DNA of 64,000 nucleotides, from NCBI RefSeq assembly GCF_024170005.1, contig NZ_JALJXJ010000005.1, positions 405,567 to 469,566 of the forward strand. The letters are read 5' to 3'. The DNA comes from Azospirillum lipoferum. GTDB taxonomy: Bacteria; Pseudomonadota; Alphaproteobacteria; Azospirillales; Azospirillaceae. Below are positions 25,932 to 32,893 of the stretch, piece after piece (the first letter of the stretch is position 1; each line of letters opens with the position of its first letter). The position numbers were made by a program, and so were the translations under genes. The notes beneath the pieces were generated by a model. It did not search any database, was not told where the DNA came from, and worked only from the letters and a program-made list of their open reading frames with translations.

Positions 25932-27359
25932 TCACCGCGCTTCGGCCCGTGGCGGGGCTTGCGTCGGGGCGGCGACCATCGCCGGGGCGCTGCGGCCGCG
26001 GACCAGACGTTCCACCGCCATCACCAGCATCGGCGTCAGCAGGGCGACATACATGTTGTCGATGCCGTAGGGGTTGCCCATCACGTACCACACCGTGGTG
26101 CTGACCGTGGCGCCCAGCAGGCCCAGCGTGGCGCCCAGGTTGCTGGCGAACAGCGGCAGGAAGAAGCCGATCATCGCGACGACCGTGATCGACAGGCGCA
26201 GCGCCCGGGTGAAGAAGGACAGCTTCAGGATTTCCGGCACGAAGAAGACGAAGATCAGCGGCAGGAAACCGATGATCAGCGACAGGATGCGGGTGGTGCG
26301 GAATTCCTGTTCCGGCGTCGGCTTCTTCCAGGGCACGTAGAAGTCGCGGACCATCAGCGAGGCGATGGCGAGCGCCACCGTGCTGACGCTGACGAAGACC
26401 GAGGCGACGAGCGAGGTGGTGACGAGCGCGGCCATCAGCGGATGCATGGCGTCCAGGAACACCGGCAGCGCGTACAGGCTCTTCATGTCGGGATAGAGGT
26501 AATGGGCGGTGACGCCGATCAGCGCCAGCATGATGCCGAGCGGCAGGCAGAAGATGGCGGCGTAGATGGCGGAGCGCTGGGCCTCGCCGGCGCTGCGGTT
26601 GGACGAGATCGCCTGGATGACGAACTGGGTGGAGAAGATGGCGCCGACGGTGCCGATGACCCAGGCGAAGATCGTCGGCATGCCGATGGTGCCGTCGATG
26701 GTGAAGTAATGGGCCGGCAGCTTCTCGACCATCGGGCCGATGCCGCCGCTGAGCGACAGCGCGGTGCCCAGCAGCAGGGCGATGCCGATCAGCTTGATGG
26801 CGCTGTGCAGGATGGTGACGTAGGCGATGCCCTTCAGCCCGCCGAACACATAATAGAAGGTGCTGACCACCGCGATGATGACCATCGCCCAGGTCAGGTT
26901 GAGGTTCATCACCGTGGACAGGGCGGCGGCACCGCTGACGTAGTTGCCGACATTCACCAGCAGCAGCGCATACATCATGATGATCGACACCGTCCGCATG
27001 GTGGAGGTGCCGTAATATTTCGCGATGGCGGCGGAGATGGTGTATTCGCCCGATCCGTAGATGCGCTTGGCGAAGAACAGGCCGAACAGCAGGAAGCCGA
27101 TCGAGGCGCCCAGCACCGACCAGGCCGACGCCATGCCGGAGCTGAAGGCTTCCTGCGCGGTGCCGACCGTGGATTTGGCGCCGATGAACTCGGACATCAG
27201 CAGCACGCCGACGACGGCTGCCGGCATCGACCGCGCGGCATTCATGAACTCGCCGTTGTTGCGGCTGCGCAGCCGCACCGTCAGCCAGGAGGTGAAGAGG
27301 ATGTAGAGGACGACGATCCCCAGGATGAGCGCACTTTCTCCACTGGTGAAATGGTTCAT
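25932..27359 (-). CDS. Sodium:solute symporter (SSS family)
   Basis: A 475-residue inner-membrane carrier with about thirteen helices. SSS-family marks are the N-terminal NNGEFMNAARSMP (about 33-45), SEFIGAKSTVGTAQEAF (about 55-71), FYYVFGGLKGIAYV (about 167-180), and the SxxF-like STQFVIQAISSNRSAGEA (about 243-260). Bacterial SSS carriers import proline, sugars, sialic acid and other organic acids with sodium. It lies between the sialidase-fold gene (28 nt downstream) and the DapA-family gene, so it most likely imports the acid sugar or the glycoside consumed by this operon. GGGAG 9 nt before ATG supports the start. Confidence 0.9.
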   Translation of the reverse strand: MNHFTSGESALILGIVVLYILFTSWLTVRLRSRNNGEFMNAARSMPAAVVGVLLMSEFIGAKSTVGTAQEAFSSGMASAWSVLGASIGFLLFGLFFAKRIYGSGEYTISAAIAKYYGTSTMRTVSIIMMYALLLVNVGNYVSGAAALSTVMNLNLTWAMVIIAVVSTFYYVFGGLKGIAYVTILHSAIKLIGIALLLGTALSLSGGIGPMVEKLPAHYFTIDGTIGMPTIFAWVIGTVGAIFSTQFVIQAISSNRSAGEAQRSAIYAAIFCLPLGIMLALIGVTAHYLYPDMKSLYALPVFLDAMHPLMAALVTTSLVASVFVSVSTVALAIASLMVRDFYVPWKKPTPEQEFRTTRILSLIIGFLPLIFVFFVPEILKLSFFTRALRLSITVVAMIGFFLPLFASNLGATLGLLGATVSTTVWYVMGNPYGIDNMYVALLTPMLVMAVERLVRGRSAPAMVAAPTQAPPRAEAR

Positions 27360-27378
27360 GGACGGTGTCTCCCTAACG

Positions 27379-27452
27379 GGCGGATGGATCCGCCTTCAGT
27401 GTTGTTCGGGGCAATGTTGTTCGGGGATTGGCGCCGGTGTGTGCCGGCGCCA
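27379..27452 (-). promoter_or_regulatory. Leader of SSS gene: dyad, short tandem repeat and hairpin
   Basis: Three structures occupy this 110-bp gap. GGCGGAT-GG-ATCCGCC (27379-27394) is a 7+7 dyad 20 nt before the SSS start. TGTTGTTCGGGG is tandemly repeated with a 15-nt period (27400-27411, 27415-27426). A perfect 9-bp hairpin, TGGCGCCGG/CCGGCGCCA, lies at 27429-27452 with loop TGTGTG. The hairpin may end most transcripts after the DapA-family gene. The dyad could be an operator or leader fold. Confidence 0.5.
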
Positions 27453-27469
27453 CGCGGTGTGGAACAGCG

Positions 27470-28372
27470 TCACACCGCTTCGGCATAGCGGGCCGCGAGG
27501 GCCTTGACCTGTTGGTCCACCTCGTCGGCGATCAGCACCGGGGCGCGGCTGAAACCGACCTCCGGCATGGCGCTGCGGAGTGCGCGCTTGACCATGGCCG
27601 GCGGGAAGCCCAGCGCGTAGAGTTCCTTGCGCAGCGTGCTGAAATGGGCCTGATGCGCCTCGGCCGCGGTATCGTCGCCGGCCACGAAGGCGGCATGGAT
27701 GCCGTTGAGGGTCACCGGCGCGATGTTGCCGAGGCCGGAGATGCAGCCGGCAGCCCCGTTGCGCAGGCCGTGCAGCACCAGCGAATCCGGGCCGACCAGC
27801 ACGTCGAAATCGTCACGCTCGCGGGCGATGGCGAGGAAGCCGTCCAGGCTCTCCTGCGAGCCGGCGCTGTCCTTGATGCCGATGATGTTCGGATGGTCGG
27901 CCAGGATGCGGGCGGTCTGCGGCTCCAGCGTGTTCCCGGTGCGGGCCGGGATGTTGTAGAGATAGACCGGCACCGTCAGCGCGTCGGCGACGCGGCGGTA
28001 ATGATCGACCAGTTCGGCCTGCGAGCAGGCGATGAAGGACGGCGTGATGGCGGAGACCGCCTTGACGCCCAGCCGCTCGACCGCCTTGCCCAGCGCGATG
28101 GTCTGGTGGGTGGAGATCTCGCCGATATGGGCCAGCACCGGCACCTTGCCGTCGGCGGCCTCGACGCAGGTCTCCGCCACCGCCAGCTTCTCGTCGAAGG
28201 ACAGGGCGTAGAACTCGCCATTGGTGCCGGCGCAGAAGACGCCGTTGCCGGCCGACGCCTGCCGCTTCACCTGCCGTCGCAGCGCTGCGAATTCGACGCG
28301 CTCATCGCCGTCGAAGGGGGTGACGATCGCGACGAAAGGGCCGCCGATCATGGTGCCGCTGGTGTTGCTCAT
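27470..28372 (-). CDS. DapA/NanA-family aldolase or dehydratase
   Basis: A 300-residue class I (Schiff-base) lyase of the dihydrodipicolinate synthase / N-acetylneuraminate lyase family. The TIM-barrel start GPFVAIVTPFDGDERVEF, the FCAGTNGEFYAL motif (carboxylate-binding, normally GTTGE), the catalytic Tyr in YLYNIPARTG (about 138) and the Schiff-base Lys in IIGIKDSAG (about 167) are all present. Substitution of GTTGE by GTNGE argues against true DapA, so a sugar-acid aldolase or dehydratase is more likely. In the model proposed here it would split a 3-deoxy-2-ulosaric acid to pyruvate plus a C4 acid. Confidence 0.9.
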   Translation of the reverse strand: MSNTSGTMIGGPFVAIVTPFDGDERVEFAALRRQVKRQASAGNGVFCAGTNGEFYALSFDEKLAVAETCVEAADGKVPVLAHIGEISTHQTIALGKAVERLGVKAVSAITPSFIACSQAELVDHYRRVADALTVPVYLYNIPARTGNTLEPQTARILADHPNIIGIKDSAGSQESLDGFLAIARERDDFDVLVGPDSLVLHGLRNGAAGCISGLGNIAPVTLNGIHAAFVAGDDTAAEAHQAHFSTLRKELYALGFPPAMVKRALRSAMPEVGFSRAPVLIADEVDQQVKALAARYAEAV

Positions 28373-28417
28373 GGACTTTGACCTTTCAACGAACGGGATG
28401 GGTGTCGCGCCGCGCCG

Positions 28418-29554
28418 TCAGGCGGCGGCGCGGTACATGCCCAGGATGTCTTCGCGGCTGAGATCGCGCGGGTTGTTGTCGAGCAGCCGGCGGATGGCGT
28501 GCGCCTCCTCAGCCATCTGGGTCAGGTCTGTCTCCGGCACGCCGAACTCCGACAGGCGCATGGTGCAGCCGAGTTTCAGGCACCAGCCGTAAGCCGACTC
28601 GAACACCGCGGCCGGATCGGTCGCAGCCGGCAGGTCCAGTGCCTCCAGCACCGCGGCGGTCTTGACCGGGACGGCCGGCGCGTTGAAGGCCAGCACATGC
28701 GGGAAGATCAGCGCGTTGGCGGCGCCATGCGGGATGTGGTGGCGGGTGCCGAGCGGATAGGCGACGGCATGGCCGGCGGCGGTATTCACCGGACCCAGGC
28801 AGATGCCGCCATAGAAGGAGGCGAGCGACAGGCCGGCCCGCGCCTCGCGGTCGCTGCCGTCGGCGATGGCGCGCGGCAGGAAGCGGCCGACCAGCCGGAT
28901 GCCCTCCAGGGCATAGAGGTCGATCAGCGGATGGGCCTTGCGGTTGGTGTAGGCCTCGACGCAATGGGCCAGCGCATCGACGCCGGTGGCGGCGGTGACG
29001 GCGGCCGGCACGCTCAGAGTCAGGTCGGGATCGACCACCGCGACGTCGGCCAGCATGTAGACGCTCTGCACCGCCAGCTTGCTCATGGTCGCCGGATCGG
29101 TGACGAGCGCGCGGGTGCCGACCTCGCTGCCGGTGCCGGCGGTGGTCGGCACCTGGACCAGGGCGGCGCGCTTGGCCGCGACCTTCTCCGGCCCGACGAC
29201 GTCGCGGATGGTCTGGCCGCTGCCGGGCAGGACGGCGGCCAGCTTGGCCAGATCCATGGCGCTGCCGCCGCCGAAGCCGATCACCACCTGCGGCTCCGTC
29301 CGTTCGGCGACGGCCAGCAGCGCCTCAAGGTTGGGAACGTCGGGTTCCGGCTTGATGTCGGCGAAGACGGTGACGGTACCCTCCAGCCCCAGCAAATCCA
29401 CGCGGGCGGCGTTGAAGGCGTCTGCGACCACCAGGATGCGGGTCAGGCCGCGCTCGCGCACCCAGCGGCCGGTCTCCGCCGCCGTGCCGGCGCCGAAGAC
29501 GACGCGGGCCGGGCGGAGCAGCTCGATGGGCGTGGTCAGGTCGATGGTGCTCAT
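28418..29554 (-). CDS. Iron-containing alcohol dehydrogenase
   Basis: A 378-residue group III metal-dependent alcohol dehydrogenase. The NAD-binding GGGSAMDLAKL (about 99-109), PTTAGTGSEV (about 137-146) and the metal-site residues in DALAHCVEAYTN (about 194-205) fit the family. GHAVAYPLG and HHIPHGAANALIFPHVL also fit. These enzymes interconvert alcohols and aldehydes, including hydroxy-acid semialdehydes and sugar-acid aldehydes. It lies between the DapA-family lyase and the PdxA-type gene. A natural role would be reducing a C4 aldehyde acid (tetruronate) to a tetronate, which the kinase then phosphorylates. Confidence 0.92.
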   Translation of the reverse strand: MSTIDLTTPIELLRPARVVFGAGTAAETGRWVRERGLTRILVVADAFNAARVDLLGLEGTVTVFADIKPEPDVPNLEALLAVAERTEPQVVIGFGGGSAMDLAKLAAVLPGSGQTIRDVVGPEKVAAKRAALVQVPTTAGTGSEVGTRALVTDPATMSKLAVQSVYMLADVAVVDPDLTLSVPAAVTAATGVDALAHCVEAYTNRKAHPLIDLYALEGIRLVGRFLPRAIADGSDREARAGLSLASFYGGICLGPVNTAAGHAVAYPLGTRHHIPHGAANALIFPHVLAFNAPAVPVKTAAVLEALDLPAATDPAAVFESAYGWCLKLGCTMRLSEFGVPETDLTQMAEEAHAIRRLLDNNPRDLSREDILGMYRAAA

Positions 29555-29565
29555 TTTTGAATTCC

Positions 29566-30600
29566 TCAGGCGGCAACGCGCACGCGGGCGGCGGCCAGCT
29601 TTTCGGCGTAGTCGATGGCTTCGATCAGGCTCAGCTCGTTGGCGATGCCCTTGCCAGCGATGTCGAAGGCGGTGCCGTGGTCGACGGAGGTGCGGATGAT
29701 CGGCAGGCCGAGCGTGATATTGACGCCGCTCAGCGCGTCCCAGGTGCCCGTCTCCGGATTGACGTTGAAGCCCAGCAGCTTGACCGGGATGTGCCCTTGG
29801 TCGTGGTACATGGCGACCACCGCGTCATACTGGCCGGCACGCAGTTTGACGAAGATGGTGTCGCCCGGCACCGGCCCGACCACGTCCAGCCCGTCGGCGA
29901 CGCATTGCCTGATGACCGGCTCGGTCACCTCGATGTCCTGGCGGCCGAACAGCCCGCCTTCGCCGGCATGCGGGTTCAGGGCGGCGATGGCGATGCGGCG
30001 GCGCGGCAGGCCGAGACCGGCCAGCGTCTCGTCGGTGCGGTCGATGACGTAGCGCAGCCGTTCCGGCGTCAGCTTCTTCGGCACGTCCTCCAGCGCGATG
30101 TGGGTGGTGACGTGGCTGACCCGCATGTTGCCGTGGGCCAGCATCATCACCGAACCGCGCGCACCGGTCAGTTCGGCCAGCAGGTCGGTGTGCCCGGCGA
30201 AGTGATAGCCGGCCTTGTTCATCGCCTCCTTGTTGAGCGGCGCGGTGACGATGCCGTGGATGCGGCCGGCCTCGGCCAGACGCACCGCGCGCTCCACCGC
30301 CAGATAGGCGAAGCGGCCGCCATCGACCGACAGCACGCCGGGGCGGATCGGCTCACCCTCCGGCCCGGCCTGGAGGCAGGCCAGCGCCGGCCACTCGCCG
30401 TCGATATCGGTCACTTCGGGGAAGTCGAGGTCGCTGCCCAGCGCATCGCGCGCCGCTTGAAGGGCGGGGTTGCTGCCGATGACCAGCAGGCGCAGCGAGC
30501 CGTCGGCCAGTCGGTCCTTCAGACGCGCGCAGGCCTTCACGATGATCTCCGGCCCGACGCCGGCCGGATCGCCCATGGTGATGGCCAGATGCGGTGTCAT
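29566..30600 (-). CDS. 4-hydroxythreonine-4-phosphate dehydrogenase family, PdxA2 type (probable 4-phosphotetronate dehydrogenase)
   Basis: A 344-residue NAD-dependent oxidative decarboxylase. PdxA motifs: ITMGDPAGVGPE (residues 6-17), GHTDLLAELTG (metal-binding His, about 137), NPHAGEGGLFG (about 204-214), and HDQGHIPVKLLGF (about 260). HGTAFDIAGKG near the C terminus is also present. Its ATG overlaps the stop of the DUF1537 kinase by 4 nt. The kinase + PdxA2 pair is the established route for D-threonate (or erythronate) 4-phosphate to dihydroxyacetone phosphate plus CO2. This pairing argues for catabolism rather than vitamin B6 synthesis. AGGGAGA 7 nt before ATG supports the start; a longer frame lies within the kinase gene. 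Confidence 0.9.
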   Translation of the reverse strand: MTPHLAITMGDPAGVGPEIIVKACARLKDRLADGSLRLLVIGSNPALQAARDALGSDLDFPEVTDIDGEWPALACLQAGPEGEPIRPGVLSVDGGRFAYLAVERAVRLAEAGRIHGIVTAPLNKEAMNKAGYHFAGHTDLLAELTGARGSVMMLAHGNMRVSHVTTHIALEDVPKKLTPERLRYVIDRTDETLAGLGLPRRRIAIAALNPHAGEGGLFGRQDIEVTEPVIRQCVADGLDVVGPVPGDTIFVKLRAGQYDAVVAMYHDQGHIPVKLLGFNVNPETGTWDALSGVNITLGLPIIRTSVDHGTAFDIAGKGIANELSLIEAIDYAEKLAAARVRVAA

Positions 30601-31781
30601 GCTTGTTCTCCCTGATGATGATGCGGCGCACCCAGGGCGAGCAGCCGGCGCAGCAGCGCCGGGTCGCCGAACGCACCCGATTTGGAAATGACGCGGACCC
30701 CGTCGAAGCGGCCGCCGCGCAGAATGGAGCAGGGCACCCCCGGCCAGACATGGCCGTCGAGGTCCAGCCGGTCGGCCTCCAGCGCCAGGCACAGGCCGCG
30801 CAGGGTCTCGCCGCCCGCCACCAGCAGCGTGCCGGGTGGGTCGAGCCGGCGGACCAGCCGGGCGAATTCCCATTCGATCCGGTGGGCCGCATCGGCCCGG
30901 GCCAGCCCGCCGGGCAGGGCGAGGACGGCCAGCGCGATCCCCTCATGGTCGAGCCTTTGCGCCAGCACCGCGGCGGTGGTGGCGCCGCCGTCGGGCAGCG
31001 TCAGCACATGCTCGGGGCAGGCGTCGAGTTGGGCCAGCATCGCCGGATGGTTGGTGCCGAACAGCCCGAGGATCGGCCGCGGCAGCCGGAGTTTCGCGGC
31101 ATCGTCGGCGACGGCGCCCATCTGCCGGGCGAGCGCGCCGGCCAGCCCGCTGCTGCCGCACCACAGCACCCGGCCGTTCAGCGCGAGGCCGGCGGCGGCG
31201 ATGGCGTCGAGATCGGCGTCGGTTTCCGCATCCCACAGGCTGATGCCCGCCGGTACCGGTTCACCTGGGCAGCGGAGTTGGACAGGCAGGCCTTCGCGCT
31301 CCAGATCGGCGCGCAGGTCGCTGGCCGCGGGCGTCCAGCTGCGGCCATCCTCACCGCGGGCGAACTGGAGGCCGCCGCGGGTGATGCGGCCCTGATAGGG
31401 GAAAGCGGGGGCGATGATGACGTGGTCGGGGGCCGTGGCGGCGATCCAGGCGGCGATCTCCGCCCCGGCATGGCCGCGCAGCAGGCTGTCGAGTTTGGCA
31501 TAATGGAGCGTGCCGGGCGTGCGCGGCAGACCGGCGGCGATGACGGCCACCCGGCGGCGTGCCTGATCCCACGTCGCCTCGCGCGTGCCACTGTCGAAGG
31601 CGAGGCCGTTCGGCAGGGCGGGATAGGGCAGGCTCTGCCAGTAGACGGGAATCGGACCGGTGATGGCGGCGAACTGGGCGGCGGTGTCGAGCGCCCCGGT
31701 CAGGTCGTCGGCGATCAGGCACGGATGCCGTGCCGCCGATGCCAGCGCCGGTGATCCCGCATGTGGAACCAGACTGTCCAT
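30597..31781 (-). CDS. Four-carbon acid sugar kinase (DUF1537 family, DtnK/DenK-like)
   Basis: A 394-residue ATP-dependent kinase of four-carbon acid sugars. The N-terminal substrate domain has IADDLTGALDTA (about residues 23-34) and the KLDSLLRGH motif (about 96-104). The C-terminal nucleotide domain has LWCGSSGLAGALAR, GTNHPAM, and a Gly-rich VAGGETLRGL (about 320-330). It phosphorylates C4-OH of threonate or erythronate; with PdxA2 directly downstream the product would go to DHAP. It is the first structural gene after the GntR regulator and carries the operator-like motif 170 nt upstream. Confidence 0.9.
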   Translation of the reverse strand: MDSLVPHAGSPALASAARHPCLIADDLTGALDTAAQFAAITGPIPVYWQSLPYPALPNGLAFDSGTREATWDQARRRVAVIAAGLPRTPGTLHYAKLDSLLRGHAGAEIAAWIAATAPDHVIIAPAFPYQGRITRGGLQFARGEDGRSWTPAASDLRADLEREGLPVQLRCPGEPVPAGISLWDAETDADLDAIAAAGLALNGRVLWCGSSGLAGALARQMGAVADDAAKLRLPRPILGLFGTNHPAMLAQLDACPEHVLTLPDGGATTAAVLAQRLDHEGIALAVLALPGGLARADAAHRIEWEFARLVRRLDPPGTLLVAGGETLRGLCLALEADRLDLDGHVWPGVPCSILRGGRFDGVRVISKSGAFGDPALLRRLLALGAPHHHQGEQA

Positions 31782-31951
31782 GGGTGGTCCCCATCCTTTT
31801 GAGCGGCGGCCATCGCAGTGCGACGGTCAGCTGCCGGGCGCTCCCACCGCCCTTGACGATGACCCACTCCATCACAGCGCTGCGGAGATGTCAATATGTT
31901 GTAATGTTGTTGGAGGCTGGAAACGGGAAATCTGGCAGGTCGGAGGCTATA

Positions 31952-31962
31952 ACATGTTTACA
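31952..31962. promoter_or_regulatory. Candidate GntR operator, site 1 (ACATGTTTACA)
   Basis: This 11-nt sequence occurs here in the gap before the kinase operon and again, inverted, in the GntR promoter at 32844-32854. ATGT-TT-ACAT inside it is a near-dyad like FadR-subfamily operators. A further ATGTTT follows immediately. Confidence 0.65.
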
Positions 31963-31980
31963 TGTTTGGCTTTCACCGTA

Positions 31981-32014
31981 ATCCCCCTCTCCCCCCTCCC
32001 CAGGGGGAGAGGGG
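31981..32014. repeat. REP-like GC-rich palindrome (copy 4)
   Basis: Arms ATCCCCCTCTCCCCCC and GGGGGAGAGGGGA lie 6 nt beyond the GntR stop. Same family as the copies at 975 and 8878. It can act as the terminator of the GntR message, isolating it from the kinase operon. Confidence 0.72.
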
Positions 32015-32019
32015 ACTAT

Positions 32020-32802
32020 TTACAGCGACAGATCCAGCGCACGCCCCTCGAACACGCGGTCGCGCGAGCCTTCCAGATGCTTGCGCATCCGCGCCCGCGC
32101 CGTTTCGCCGTCGCGCTGGCGGATGGCGTCGAAGATGCCGCGATGCTCGTCATACACGCCTGTCAGGCCGGAACTCGGCCCCATCAGCGAGACGCCGTGG
32201 AACTTCATGCCGACGGCGATGTGATCCTTCAGCGCCTGCATTGACGACATGTAATAGTGGTTGTTCGTCGCCTCGGCGATGGCGGTGTGGAAGGCGTAGT
32301 CGGCGTCCTCGCGGTGGCGATGGGCGCGGGTCGCATCGTCCATCAGGCTCAGCGCCGCCGCGATGCGGTCGAGTGCCGCGTCGTTCCAGCGCAAGGCGGC
32401 GTGATAGGCATGGTCCGGCTCGATGGTCAGCCGGAACTCGTAACAGCGCTGGATATCGGCGATCGTCTCCACCGGGGCATAGCCCAGTACCGGCTGGCTT
32501 TCCTCGGCCGCGATGCGGACGAAGCTGCCGGCACCCTGGCGGGAATAGATCAGCCCGTCATTCCGCAACCGTTTCAGCGCCTCCCGCACCACCGGGCGCG
32601 ACACCTGGAAGCGGGCGGCAAGGTCGTTCTCGCCGGGCAGGCGCTCGTCGGGCTGGAAATCGCCGGCGCTGATCTGGGCCAGCAGCAGCTGATAGACGCG
32701 GGTGACCAGGGGCGTCTGGCGGGTGCGGAGCAACTGTGCTCCCTCCCCGCCGCCCGACTCCCCGCCGTCCGACATCACCACGCTGTTTTCACTCGACTCC
32801 AT
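32020..32802 (-). CDS. GntR-family regulator, FadR subfamily (FCD domain)
   Basis: About 260 residues. A disordered N terminus leads to the winged helix (about 20-85: LPGENDLAARFQVSRPVVREALKRL, then YSRQGAGSFV). An FCD ligand domain follows (about 100-250), with metal-binding candidates in DADYAFHTAIAEATNNHYY and the HLEGSRDRV tail. FCD proteins are usually repressors released by an organic acid or sugar acid. Start: ATG 32802 has GGGGAG 7-8 nt upstream; ATG 32817 adds five residues but no ribosome site. It precedes the acid-sugar operon in the same direction and shares a DNA motif with its promoter. Confidence 0.9.
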   Translation of the reverse strand: MESSENSVVMSDGGESGGGEGAQLLRTRQTPLVTRVYQLLLAQISAGDFQPDERLPGENDLAARFQVSRPVVREALKRLRNDGLIYSRQGAGSFVRIAAEESQPVLGYAPVETIADIQRCYEFRLTIEPDHAYHAALRWNDAALDRIAAALSLMDDATRAHRHREDADYAFHTAIAEATNNHYYMSSMQALKDHIAVGMKFHGVSLMGPSSGLTGVYDEHRGIFDAIRQRDGETARARMRKHLEGSRDRVFEGRALDLSL

Positions 32803-32843
32803 CCTGTCGCTCCCCATCCGCCGGCTGTGCGCTGTCAGCTATT

Positions 32844-32854
32844 TGTAAACATGT
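32844..32854. promoter_or_regulatory. Candidate GntR operator, site 2 (TGTAAACATGT)
   Basis: Exact reverse complement of site 1 at 31952, 42 nt before the GntR start. The pair suggests autoregulation together with control of the kinase operon. The surrounding 20 nt are AT-rich. Confidence 0.65.
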
Positions 32855-32893
32855 AATAGCCAACTTGCCAGCTTTTAGGGAGCGACCCCGCCA

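Noticed and set aside
29566..30600. Housekeeping pdxA for vitamin B6 synthesis
   Set aside because: The gene is translationally coupled to a DUF1537 kinase and carries no ksgA/surA-type neighbours, so the catabolic PdxA2 role is better supported.
23141..32817. Canonical sialic-acid (nan) operon
   Set aside because: A sialidase-fold protein, an SSS carrier and a NanA-family lyase are present, but there is no NanE epimerase or ROK-type NanK and the kinase belongs to the four-carbon acid sugar family.
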